DNA of 64,000 nucleotides, from assembly GCA_944320725.1 (NCBI GenBank), contig CALUIM010000016.1, forward strand, positions 18,891 through 82,890, given 5' to 3'. This DNA is from an uncultured Coriobacteriaceae bacterium (lineage in GTDB: Bacteria; Actinomycetota; Coriobacteriia; Coriobacteriales; Coriobacteriaceae). A program made the position numbers and the translations under genes. The notes under the pieces were generated by a model. It ran no database searches. It had not been told where the DNA came from and saw nothing but the letters and a program-made list of their open reading frames with translations. This document shows, in pieces, positions 1 through 7,419 of this stretch. Position 1 is the stretch's first letter. Each line of letters opens with the position of its first letter.

Positions 1-212
1 ACACCGCCGAAAGGCGACGCGATAACCCCGTAGCCCGCAATGGCCCCGGGGATGGTGCGGGAAAGATCCACCACAAGCCCCACGATGTTGAGCTTTGCCG
101 CAATACCGCTAAAGCACAGTGCAATCACGATCAAGCACATCGCAATGCCGCAGAGTCTCAGCACGAACGCCAAGATATTGAGCACCACAGCACCCGCCTT
201 ACGCGCCTCCAT
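1..212 (-). CDS. Small membrane protein, partial (runs off the left edge)
   Basis: Read on the minus strand from an ATG at 212, the frame is open for all 70 visible codons and leaves the window at position 1. It begins [20 protein letters not shown] and continues as a strongly hydrophobic stretch with at least two membrane-type segments (about residues 8-37 and 40-65). The start codon lies inside the last codons of the ABC-F gene (14-base overlap), so the two are probably translated together. The family is not recognisable from this fragment, so no function is assigned. Confidence 0.6.
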   Translation of the reverse strand, partial: MEARKAGAVVLNILAFVLRLCGIAMCLIVIALCFSGIAAKLNIVGLVVDLSRTIPGAIAGYGVIASPFGG

Positions 213-2232
213 GGGCAACCTCTTCCTCAATCTCGGTCGATAGCTCGAGCCACTCGTCCTCGAGCGCAGGCAATGTTTGCTTCAGGCCGTTATATTCCCC
301 CAACGCCTCGTTGAAACGCGCCTGGTCGGCATAGAGCTCCTCGGAAGCCATGAGCTCCATGAGCTCATCATATCGGGCGCGCTTGCGCTCGAGCTCGGCC
401 TCAACCTTCTTCAGGCGGTCGCGCTTCGACTTGAGGCGCTTGTTCAAGGCCGCGCGCGCCTCGGCCTCGGCGCGGCGCTGCTCGCGGGTCTTCTTGCCCT
501 CACGCGCGGGGGCCTCTCCCCCCTCGTGGTGACGCCTGAGCGTGCGAGAGCCCTCGGCGGGCGCCGGCGCGGGAGCTGCGGGCTTGGCCTCCTGTTCGGC
601 CGCGAGGGCGCGCTGCGCCAGGTCCTCGCGCTTGAAGAGGTAGTAGTCGTAGTCGCCGTCGATGACGGTCATCTTGCCGTCGCGGATGTCGATCACGCGG
701 TTCGCCACGGCGCGCACGAGATGCTCGTCGTGGGAGATGAGGACGAGCGTGCCGGGGAAGTTCATAAGCGCGTTCTCGAGCATGTCCACCGAGTCGATAT
801 CGAGGTGGTTCGTAGGCTCGTCGAGGCAGAGCAGCGCCTCGGGCGCCACGAGCATCTTGGCGAGCGCCAGACGCGCCCGCTCCCCGCCCGAGAGCACTCC
901 CACGCGCTTGTCGACGTCGTCGCCCGAGAAGAGGAAGGCGCCCAGAAGGCTTCGCTGCTGGGGCACCGTCCAGGTGGGTGCCACGGAATCGATCTCCTGG
1001 AGCACCGTGTTCGACTCCTTGAGCCCTTCGAGCTGGTGCTGCGCGTAGTAGGCAACGCCCACGTTCACGCCGAGGTCGCGGGTACCCGAGCTCGGCGCCT
1101 CGATGCCGGCGAGCATCTTCAGGAGCGTGGACTTGCCCGCGCCGTTGGGGCCCACGAGCGCCACGTGGTCGCCGCGGTAGAGCGTGAGGTCGATGTCACT
1201 GTAGACGTGCTTGTCCGCGTAGGACTTGGACATGCCCTCGAGCTTCACGACCATGTCGCCGGAGCGCGGCGGGTCGGGGAACTTGAAGTCCACGTGCTTG
1301 TGCCCCTCGGGTAGGATTACAAGTTCGCTCTTGATCTGCTCGATGCGCTTCATACGCTCCTGTGCCTGCGCGGCCTTAGTTGGCTTGTAGCGGAACTTGT
1401 CGACGAAGACCTGCATGTGCGCGATCTCGCGCTCCTGGGCAGCACGTTTGGCGCGCATCTGCTCGAGGTTATCCTCGCGTTGCTTGAGATATGAGCTGTA
1501 GTTGCCCGTGTAGACCGTGATGCGGCGGTTCTCGAGCGCCGCCACGTGGTCCACGCAAGCATCCATGAAGGCGCGGTCGTGGCTGACGATGAGGACGGCT
1601 CCCTCGTAGTTCGAGATAAAGGAGCGTAGCCACTGGACGCTCTCGAGGTCGAGGTGGTTCGTAGGCTCGTCGAGGAGCAAGAGATCAGGGTGGCGGAGGA
1701 ACAGCCTCGCGAGCGCGATGCGCATCTGCCAGCCGCCCGAGAACTCGGCGCAGGGTTTGTTGAAGTCCTCGACGGGAAAGCCCAGGCCGGCGAGGATCTG
1801 ACGGGCGTTGCTCTCGAGCTCGTAGCCGCCGAGCCCCTCGAAGCGGTCCTGCACGCGGCCGTATTCATCGAGGAGCGACTGCGGCACCTCGCCCGTCTCC
1901 CCCGCCTCGGCGATCTTGAGCTGCAGGGCCTCCGCGCGCTCGCCGAGCTCGCGGATCTCGTGCGCGGCAGCCATGACCTCGTCGATCACGGGCACGTCGC
2001 TCGCGAGCTTCGTCTCTTGCTCGAGGTAGCCCACGTTCACGTCCTTCGCGAACGTGATGGAGCCGCCGTCGGCGATATCGAGCCCCATGATGATCTTCAG
2101 AAGCGTGGTCTTGCCAGCGCCGTTGGGACCCACGAGGGCGAAGCGGTCGCCAGGATTCACCTGGAAGGACGCACCGGAAAAGAGCGTGCGCGCACCGAAG
2201 CTCTTCTCGATCTTGTCTACGTTGAGGATCAT
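199..2232 (-). CDS. ABC-F family ATPase (ribosome-associated, Uup/YfmR-like)
   Basis: This is a cytoplasmic protein of 677 residues with two ABC ATPase domains in one chain and no membrane segments, as expected of ABC-F proteins, which act on ribosomes rather than as transporters. Walker [10 protein letters not shown] is at residues 35-43, followed by signature FSGGW and Walker [13 protein letters not shown]. The second domain has [21 protein letters not shown] and [11 protein letters not shown]. The inter-domain linker contains the family's [12 protein letters not shown] region, and a lysine/glutamate-rich coiled coil ends the protein. An earlier in-frame start exists (2247), but the ATG at 2232, giving [13 protein letters not shown], fits the domain start. 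It overlaps the membrane protein gene downstream. The family is certain; the subfamily and any antibiotic role are not. Confidence 0.93.
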   Translation of the reverse strand: MILNVDKIEKSFGARTLFSGASFQVNPGDRFALVGPNGAGKTTLLKIIMGLDIADGGSITFAKDVNVGYLEQETKLASDVPVIDEVMAAAHEIRELGERAEALQLKIAEAGETGEVPQSLLDEYGRVQDRFEGLGGYELESNARQILAGLGFPVEDFNKPCAEFSGGWQMRIALARLFLRHPDLLLLDEPTNHLDLESVQWLRSFISNYEGAVLIVSHDRAFMDACVDHVAALENRRITVYTGNYSSYLKQREDNLEQMRAKRAAQEREIAHMQVFVDKFRYKPTKAAQAQERMKRIEQIKSELVILPEGHKHVDFKFPDPPRSGDMVVKLEGMSKSYADKHVYSDIDLTLYRGDHVALVGPNGAGKSTLLKMLAGIEAPSSGTRDLGVNVGVAYYAQHQLEGLKESNTVLQEIDSVAPTWTVPQQRSLLGAFLFSGDDVDKRVGVLSGGERARLALAKMLVAPEALLCLDEPTNHLDIDSVDMLENALMNFPGTLVLISHDEHLVRAVANRVIDIRDGKMTVIDGDYDYYLFKREDLAQRALAAEQEAKPAAPAPAPAEGSRTLRRHHEGGEAPAREGKKTREQRRAEAEARAALNKRLKSKRDRLKKVEAELERKRARYDELMELMASEELYADQARFNEALGEYNGLKQTLPALEDEWLELSTEIEEEVAHGGA

Positions 2233-2285
2233 CTGCTCACCCCGCACCCAACGCGCAGCGCATACCGCACTGTGAACCGTACGAT

Positions 2286-2318
2286 AAGAAAAAGGGCCGG
2301 CGATTGCTCCCCGGCCCC
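2286..2318 (-). terminator. Rho-independent terminator of tRNA-Val
   Basis: The arms GGGCCGG (2294-2300) and CCGGCCC (2311-2317) are separated by ten bases. On the minus strand the hairpin is followed by TTTTTCTT. It lies directly downstream of tRNA-Val. Confidence 0.85.
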
Positions 2319-2328
2319 GTTCAAGTTC

Positions 2329-2403
2329 TGGTGGGCGTTACAAGATTTGAACTTGTGACCCCTTCCGTGTGAAGGAAGTGCTCTACCCCTGAGCCAAACG
2401 CCC
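2329..2403 (-). tRNA. tRNA-Val (anticodon CAC)
   Basis: The minus strand folds into a cloverleaf with acceptor GGGCGTT/AACGCCC, anticodon stem CTTCC/GGAAG, loop TTCACAC (anticodon CAC) and T-loop TTCAAAT. Discriminator A is followed by an encoded CCA at 2331-2329. It has its own promoter (2425-2453) and terminator (2286-2318), so it is a single-gene unit. Confidence 0.95.
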
Positions 2404-2424
2404 TTGTGCTTTTCAGCAAAAGTT

Positions 2425-2453
2425 ATAGTACCACGCTACTCCCCCGCTGCCAA
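2425..2453 (-). promoter_or_regulatory. Promoter of tRNA-Val
   Basis: On the minus strand a -35 TTGGCA (2453-2448) and a -10 TACTAT (2430-2425) are separated by exactly 17 bases. The predicted transcript would begin about 15 bases before the mature tRNA end. Confidence 0.7.
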
Positions 2454-2481
2454 GCCTGAATTTTTGAATCGAAATATCTGT

Positions 2482-2497
2482 TCCGCATATTTGACGT
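2482..2497. repeat. Left 16-bp direct repeat of the IS30-type element
   Basis: The sequence TCCGCATATTTGACGT is identical to the copy at 4141-4156. The bases on either side of the two copies differ, so the match is exactly 16 bp. Confidence 0.85.
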
Positions 2498-2611
2498 TGA
2501 TTTCCAAATTCATCGAGACGCCTCCAGCACTCAACGAAACACGTATCGGTGAGTATGGGAACCTCCCCCTCGGGGGTCGGAGAGGCCGGCCCGCGAGACC
2601 GAGGAGGCATC

Positions 2612-3907
2612 ATGCCAAAGAAAGCGAAGAAGGACAAAAAGAGGAGGTCGCGAGAGAGATCCTATGCAAGGCTCACGAGGCATGAGCGGCAGACGATTGA
2701 AAGGATGCTCGACCGTGGAAAGGGCTGCCGGGAGATCGCGCGCGAACTCGGCCGCGCGCCATCCACCGTGGCCAACGAGGTCGGAAGACACCGGTTCGTG
2801 ACCTCGCCGCGCGCGCACCGCGGTGAGCCGGCGCCGAAGGCGGAGACGCTGGCGGCCGAATGCCCCAGGCTGGGGTCGTGGCCCCGTTGCTGCAATGGCT
2901 GCATCAGACGCAGGGGTTATGGCTGCAACAGGAGACCGCGCGTGTTCTATGGCGCCAGGGCGGCGCAGCGCGCCGCCGACGAGGAGCTCAGGGAGAGCAG
3001 GCGCGGCATCGACGAAACCGAGCAATCCGTCGCGGCCAAGCTCGACGCGATACGGGAATGCCTGCGACGCGGCCTATCGCCGAAGCAGATCGCCGCTACG
3101 CGCCCCGGCCCGGGGCTCTCAGCGAGCACCATCTACCGCTGGATCGATGCCGGCTATGCCGAGATGACCAATATGGATCTGAGGAGAAAGGTCGGTTACA
3201 GGCCGCGGAAGAAGTCCCGGGCAAGACGCAGCGAGAAGCATTCCGCACGCAGGTCGCACGACTCATTTGAAAAACTCCCCGAAGATGAGCGGGCCGGTGC
3301 TTGGGAGATGGATACCGTAGAGGGCTCGGCCTTGGATTCCGCTCGCCTGCTCACGCTCTACCACCGCCCGACGAGTTTTCAGCTGGCGATACCCATAGCC
3401 GACGGCGCCTGCGCCTCGGTCCTTGCAGGCCTCGGGCTCGTGCACGGCGTTCTTGGCGCCGACGGCATGGAGCGCGTGTTCAGGCTGGTGCTCACCGATA
3501 ACGGTTCTGAGTTCGCTGACGAGCGGGCCATCGCCTCTTTGCTTTGCGAGGCGGAAGGCGAGACGAGGCTCTTCTATTGCGATCCCCGCCGGGCCGATCA
3601 GAAGGGCGGCTGCGAGAAGAATCACACCGAGGTCAGGAAGCTTCTGCCCAAGGGGCGGGGCATCAGGTTCGACCGTCTCGACCGCGCCGCCGCGGCGCTC
3701 GTCATGTCGCAGATTAACTCCGAACCCAGGGGCAAGCTTGCCTGGCGTTCGTCCTCGGAAATGTTTCTCGCCGCCTTCGGCAGCGACGCGCGGGCGATCT
3801 TGGACGCCTTCGGGATTGAGATGCTGGCGCCCGCAGGGCTCGACCTGACACCGGAATGCGTGGAGCGCGCTCGCGCAAAGAGAGGCGAGGCGCCGCTGGC
3901 CGAGTAA
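2612..3907 (+). CDS. IS30 family transposase
   Basis: The 431-residue protein is predicted to cut and join the ends of the surrounding element. It starts with a very basic segment and a helix-turn-helix typical of IS30 (LTRHERQTIERML, then GCREIARELGRAPSTVANEV), followed by a second HTH-like segment (LSPKQIAATR). The DDE catalytic core shows WEMDTVEG (first Asp), VLTDNGSEF (second Asp) and RADQKGGCEKNH (Glu). The ATG at 2612 follows GAGGAGG with a suitable gap and starts MPKKAKK. A longer frame from 2549 has no such site. Length and motifs are complete, so the element may be active. Confidence 0.93.
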   Translation: MPKKAKKDKKRRSRERSYARLTRHERQTIERMLDRGKGCREIARELGRAPSTVANEVGRHRFVTSPRAHRGEPAPKAETLAAECPRLGSWPRCCNGCIRRRGYGCNRRPRVFYGARAAQRAADEELRESRRGIDETEQSVAAKLDAIRECLRRGLSPKQIAATRPGPGLSASTIYRWIDAGYAEMTNMDLRRKVGYRPRKKSRARRSEKHSARRSHDSFEKLPEDERAGAWEMDTVEGSALDSARLLTLYHRPTSFQLAIPIADGACASVLAGLGLVHGVLGADGMERVFRLVLTDNGSEFADERAIASLLCEAEGETRLFYCDPRRADQKGGCEKNHTEVRKLLPKGRGIRFDRLDRAAAALVMSQINSEPRGKLAWRSSSEMFLAAFGSDARAILDAFGIEMLAPAGLDLTPECVERARAKRGEAPLAE

Positions 3908-4047
3908 AACCCCGAAAGGACGATTGAATCTAAGCCTTAAGAGCCTGTCGCGCTGAGTCTGGAAGAAAGCCGCGACGGGATGATGGCGCTTACCTCTCGA
4001 ACCTATCGCGACGCCTCCTCGCAAATCCTACACCTGCCAAAACATAA

Positions 4048-4075
4048 AAGGGAAACCCATTTTGGAGTCTCCCTT
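4048..4075. terminator. Hairpin, possible terminator inside the IS right part
   Basis: AAGGGA and TCCCTT form the base of an imperfect stem that extends inward with wobble pairs. On the minus strand it is followed by TTTTATGTTTT, and on the plus strand it follows the transposase gene. It could insulate the element from transcription on either side. Confidence 0.45.
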
Positions 4076-4140
4076 CTGTCTCGCTAAGTGCAAAAACAGA
4101 TAATTTGCCCAAAGCGTTTCGCTAAGATAGAAAATCAACC

Positions 4141-4156
4141 TCCGCATATTTGACGT
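4141..4156. repeat. Right 16-bp direct repeat of the IS30-type element
   Basis: This is an identical copy of the repeat at 2482-2497, lying just outside the short inverted match at the right end of the element. Confidence 0.85.
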
Positions 4157-4257
4157 ACGTTTAAGCGAAAACATGGCCCCGAATGGACGAATGCTCCGTC
4201 CAAGCCTGTTATAAGATTGGGTAAAGTAGATTCCACCAATGTAGCCGGAGGTGAATC

Positions 4258-4566
4258 ATGTATATCGTTGATGACATCTGCTACGCCGGCAACCCTTGCG
4301 ACAATCCCCGCGTCATCGAGGCAAAGCCTCTTGTGGGCGGTATGATGCTTCTACGCTTTTCTACAGGCGAGCTCAAGCTGTTCGACACAACGACTCTTGA
4401 AGGCAGCGCCTTTGACATCCTCGCCGATCCGGAGGTTTTCAATGCGCCTCGCGTCGAGCATGGGTTCGTATCTTGGGCAGACGGAACGGTCGATATTGCG
4501 CCGGAATACCTGTATGAACATGGTGTTACCTACTGCCAAGATGATGACGTCTTGCTAGCGGGATAA
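4258..4566 (+). CDS. DUF2442 domain protein
   Basis: The small protein of 102 residues has the layout of DUF2442: an acidic start (MYIVDDICYAG), a central LLRFSTGELKLFD segment, then FNAPRVEHGFVSWADGTVDIAPEYLYE. The family has no settled biochemical role. It is often found next to DUF4160 genes and is suspected to belong to toxin-antitoxin-like pairs, but no DUF4160 gene is nearby. The start is supported by GGAGGTG seven bases upstream. Its stop codon lies only 21 bases from the truncated end of the hipA remnant on the opposite strand, so a deletion or insertion may have brought it here. Confidence 0.8.
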   Translation: MYIVDDICYAGNPCDNPRVIEAKPLVGGMMLLRFSTGELKLFDTTTLEGSAFDILADPEVFNAPRVEHGFVSWADGTVDIAPEYLYEHGVTYCQDDDVLLAG

Positions 4567-4587
4567 AAAGTACCTGCTTGCAATTGT

Positions 4588-4671
4588 TCAAATTCGCTTG
4601 TAAGCGCGCCCCACGAGGACATCCTGGCCATTTTCACCCGTGGAGAGATAGACGTCTACTGAGGGGATCAC
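4588..4671 (-). pseudogene. hipA: hipA remnant: truncated HipA-type kinase toxin gene
   Basis: Directly after the HipB-like gene a new frame opens with GTG at 4671, overlapping the TGA stop of that gene by four bases (GTGA), with AGGAGG just upstream. It reads MIPSVDVYLSTGENGQDVLV and then GRAY, which resembles the conserved start of HipA serine/threonine kinases. It diverges and stops at 4588 after 27 codons, whereas HipA proteins have about 400 residues. The kinase core is missing from the window. The coupled layout is that of a hipBA operon, so the toxin gene has probably been deleted. Identification rests on about 20 residues plus context. Confidence 0.65.
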
Positions 4672-4973
4672 ACCTGCCTCCTTACGCGTTGGGGAAGCTC
4701 ATGGTCTGCACGAATGCGCCCTATCTCGGTCTCATAGGGGTCGGTCGCCTCGATAACGCGACCGAGAATGCCGAGTGTTCGGCAGATGTTCAGCATGGTT
4801 GCGAAGCTCACAGTAGGGTCGCCGTTTTCGATGCGCGAAAGCGTACTGCGGGAAACGGCAGCTTTTGCAGCCACCTGTTCAGAGGTGAGCTTGTGCATCT
4901 TCCGCCACGTGGCTAGGTTCTCCCCCACCTGCTTGGCGGCAAGTTTGGTTCGCATAGGGATCGGTCGCTTCAT
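4668..4973 (-). CDS. HipB-like antitoxin / XRE family transcriptional regulator
   Basis: This 101-residue protein has one helix-turn-helix of the XRE (Cro/CI) type at about residues 18-70: VGENLATWRKMHKLTSEQVA, then VSRSTLSRIENGDPTVSFAT. A tail reading TDPYETEIGRIRADHELPQR follows, a form seen in HipB-type partners of HipA. Such proteins bind operators upstream of their own gene and neutralise the HipA kinase. Here the downstream hipA is reduced to a 27-codon stub, so the antitoxin is an orphan. A large palindrome lies just upstream (4982-5042) and is the likely autoregulatory site. An internal ATG at 4955 is an alternative start; no strong ribosome-binding site decides between them. Confidence 0.85.
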   Translation of the reverse strand: MKRPIPMRTKLAAKQVGENLATWRKMHKLTSEQVAAKAAVSRSTLSRIENGDPTVSFATMLNICRTLGILGRVIEATDPYETEIGRIRADHELPQRVRRQV

Positions 4974-4981
4974 GAATGATA

Positions 4982-5042
4982 ACCTAACGTCTGGTATCTA
5001 AGACACTAGTTAAGTTAGTGTAGCGTATACCAGACGTTAGGT
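4982..5042. promoter_or_regulatory. Nested palindrome, probable operator of the HipB-like gene
   Basis: The outer arms ACCTAACGTCTGGTAT (4982-4997) and ATACCAGACGTTAGGT (5027-5042) are perfect reverse complements over 16 bp. Inside, ACACTA (5004-5009) and TAGTGT (5017-5022) form a second dyad. The whole lies between the HipB-like start (4973) and the end of the surface protein gene (5065). Position and symmetry fit an operator bound by the XRE protein. As RNA it could also end transcription of the surface protein gene. Confidence 0.7.
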
Positions 5043-5064
5043 ATATCGAGAGCTATGGAAAACT

Positions 5065-7251
5065 CTACAGGGACGTCCTCTTGCGGAGACCAGCAGCGAC
5101 GAGCGCTATGCCGAAGATTCCAGCCAGCGCGCAGGCCAAAGGAGCCACATCGCCCGTGGCGGGGATGGTTTCTTCGTCCTCGGCAGGCTCTTTAGAACCG
5201 CAGACCGTGCAGACTCCGTCGATGAAATCATGGCCGGTAGCGGGGATCGTTTTGCCCTTCGCGATCACGTATCCGCAGACGGAGCAGACCGTGTCGCCCG
5301 TGTAGCCCTCCTCGGTGCAGGTGGCATTCTGCTTGCCCACAATCTCGGGCTCGTGCGTGGCATAGTCGAGCTCGTCGCCGCAGGCCTCGCATGCGTGCCA
5401 GTGGCCGCTTTCGTCGCTCGTCCACCCAGAGGCGGGCTTGTGCACGTGGTTCACGATGAGGGTTGCGGGGTCGCTCTCGATCGCCACCTGACCGGACGTC
5501 ACGACACATCGGTACTGGTTGCCGTCCATGTCCATGGTGGTCGCCGGCGTGGTGTAGATGGCGCCAGTCGCACCGTCGATGTCGGTCCAAGACGCGCCGT
5601 CGTTGGCGCTAACCTGCCATTGATACGTCTTCGTGGTGCCCCCGTTCGCGGTAACGCTGAAGGACGCGGTTTCGCCCTCAATGACTTCAATGGCCTGCGG
5701 CTGATTGGCAACGCTGAGACCCAGGGTGTTTTCAAGAGTCACCTCAACGGTGTAGGGCTCTAGCGTATCCAAATCAACCGTGGCAGTATCACCGAACTGC
5801 ACCTTAGGATCCTTGGCATATCCGACGTACAACGTGATCGTGCCGCCGTACGTTCCGTTTGGGACGTCATTCATATCCATAGGATCTGCATATGCGCATA
5901 GGGTGTAGGGCGCGCTCTGCCCGCCATCGAATACGGAAATCACGTGTATCTCATTGGATGACTGAAGGTAACAGGTGGACGAACCGTCATACGCGTCAAC
6001 ATACAACGGAATGGAATAGGCCTGGTCCTCCTCATTCTGCAGCCTCGTGACAGCGCTAGATATGGCGTACACGATGATTCGTCCGTCCTCGCCCAAAACA
6101 GGGTCATCGGTCAGAGAGAGGGCGCCCTTCGCTGCGTAATAGCCACCCGAAGATTCTTGCAGCTCCAATTCGCCTGGGCACTCAAATGCGTACGCCGGAA
6201 GTGCCTTTATCGTTCCGCTTCCGGGTATGCCGCTCGGCAGAGTTGCTCCCTCGCCGTTGTAGATGGTCCCGTTGTTGACGATGCTTCCGGCACCCGTCAC
6301 GGTGCCCTCGTTGATGAGGGAGCTGCCCTCTGGGATCGTCAGCTTCGATCCCTGGCCAATCGTCAGGGTCTCGCCCTCGCCAATCGACAGGTCCTCCTGC
6401 GGGGTCACCGAGCCGTACACGGTACCGGCGTTGCCGTTGAAGTACATGCCGCCGGAAGCGCTGTTGTACTGGTGCTGGAGTGTGTGCCCCGACAGAACGG
6501 CGACCCTGTTCGCTCGGACGACGGCGTTATCGGCGAGCCTCAGGTAGAACTTTGCCGTGCCCGCGCCGCCCAATCGAGAGAAGAATATGCCGCGCGCGTC
6601 TCCCGTGGGGTACCACCCGTTCGCGGTGAGGCTGGCGCCCATCACCGTTAAAATGGCCTCGCCGCCCGGCCTTGCATAGAACATCACGGCGGTTGACTTG
6701 GGGCAGTTCGACACGACGTTGGCGCCATCACTGATGGTCAGGTAGCTGCCGCCTCCCGTAGTCATCTTGGCACCGCTCATAAGGAAGATGCCGCCGTTGC
6801 CCCATACGGTCCCCTCGGCGATCAGCTTTCCGTCGCCAACGATGTTCAGCTCGGAATACCCGGTATCGCTGGTGACGTAGATCGGCACGCCGCTGCTGAG
6901 GTGGCTTTCGCCGGCAAGGCGAATGGTGAGCGACACGCCGGATTCGCCAAACGCGTAGATGGAGTGCGTCCCGGTTGCCAGGGAGGAACTCTTGCCGACC
7001 GTGGCGTTGTTCAGATACAGCGTGCCCTCGTCCGCATCGTAGCGAACGTTGTAGGCGGCGGTGTCCTGCGTAACGGTCAGCTCGCCGGTCGCGGGGTCCG
7101 TCGTCCAGTAGCCATCCTGCGTCGCGTCGACGGTGACGTTGCCCACTACCAGCTGTTCGGGAGCATGGTCCGCCGCCAGCGCCGTGGCGGGCAGCATCAC
7201 CAGGCACAGCAGCGCCGCAGCGAGCACCGACCAGATCGTTCTTCTCGCCAT
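5065..7251 (-). CDS. Secreted LPXTG-like (IPATG) cell-surface protein with Ig-like domain
   Basis: The predicted wall-anchored protein has 728 residues. A signal peptide (MARRTIWSVLAAALLCLVML, cleavage near ATALA, residue 26) is followed by a long low-complexity beta-type region rich in G, N and T (about 40-370), probably a beta-helix or carbohydrate-binding fold. An Ig-like domain comes next (QPQAIEVIEGETASFSVTA to YRCVVTSG), then repeats with CxxC pairs (CEACG, CSVCG, CTVCG). The C terminus is IPATGD (residue 696), a hydrophobic segment and RKRTSL, a sortase signal with Ile for Leu. The start at 7251 is set by GGAGG six bases upstream; the frame extends to 7350 without a better site. The regulator gene just upstream runs the same way, suggesting local control. 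The ligand is unknown. Confidence 0.85.
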   Translation of the reverse strand: MARRTIWSVLAAALLCLVMLPATALAADHAPEQLVVGNVTVDATQDGYWTTDPATGELTVTQDTAAYNVRYDADEGTLYLNNATVGKSSSLATGTHSIYAFGESGVSLTIRLAGESHLSSGVPIYVTSDTGYSELNIVGDGKLIAEGTVWGNGGIFLMSGAKMTTGGGSYLTISDGANVVSNCPKSTAVMFYARPGGEAILTVMGASLTANGWYPTGDARGIFFSRLGGAGTAKFYLRLADNAVVRANRVAVLSGHTLQHQYNSASGGMYFNGNAGTVYGSVTPQEDLSIGEGETLTIGQGSKLTIPEGSSLINEGTVTGAGSIVNNGTIYNGEGATLPSGIPGSGTIKALPAYAFECPGELELQESSGGYYAAKGALSLTDDPVLGEDGRIIVYAISSAVTRLQNEEDQAYSIPLYVDAYDGSSTCYLQSSNEIHVISVFDGGQSAPYTLCAYADPMDMNDVPNGTYGGTITLYVGYAKDPKVQFGDTATVDLDTLEPYTVEVTLENTLGLSVANQPQAIEVIEGETASFSVTANGGTTKTYQWQVSANDGASWTDIDGATGAIYTTPATTMDMDGNQYRCVVTSGQVAIESDPATLIVNHVHKPASGWTSDESGHWHACEACGDELDYATHEPEIVGKQNATCTEEGYTGDTVCSVCGYVIAKGKTIPATGHDFIDGVCTVCGSKEPAEDEETIPATGDVAPLACALAGIFGIALVAAGLRKRTSL

Positions 7252-7419
7252 CTCGTACCTCCGTCCCATGGGCGCTCTGCCCACGTAGCGGGCCATGAAG
7301 CCATTGTTGAGGAGGAGGCACCGGCTTCCCCTACCCGACGGACGGGGCAATATGGGGAGGGTGAGGGTGTCTCACGCTGAAGTAGCCAGACAATCTTCTG
7401 TATGCGCCCGAAAGCCTGC

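Larger units (their letters stand above)
2482..4156 (+). mobile_element. IS30-type insertion sequence with 16-bp flanking direct repeats
   Basis: A complete IS30-type transposase gene sits between two identical copies of TCCGCATATTTGACGT (2482-2497 and 4141-4156). Just inside the repeats the ends share a short inverted match, GTTGATTT at 2496-2503 against AAATCAAC at 4132-4139. These features fit an inserted element with a long target duplication. IS30 elements normally make 2-3 bp duplications, so the exact ends and the origin of the repeats remain inference. Confidence 0.7.
3908..4257. other. Non-coding stretch: IS right end and upstream region of the DUF2442 gene
   Basis: No credible gene is visible. 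The first 230 bases belong to the distal part of the IS30-type element and contain a hairpin at 4048-4075 and two copies of TCGCTAAG (4081-4088 and 4129-4136). The right direct repeat follows at 4141-4156. The remaining 100 bases are the upstream region of the DUF2442 gene, with a -10-like TATAAG near 4211 but no convincing -35. Confidence 0.6.

Noticed and set aside
277..1314. Open frame of 345 codons opposite the ABC-F gene
   Set aside because: Antisense shadow without start signal or motif.
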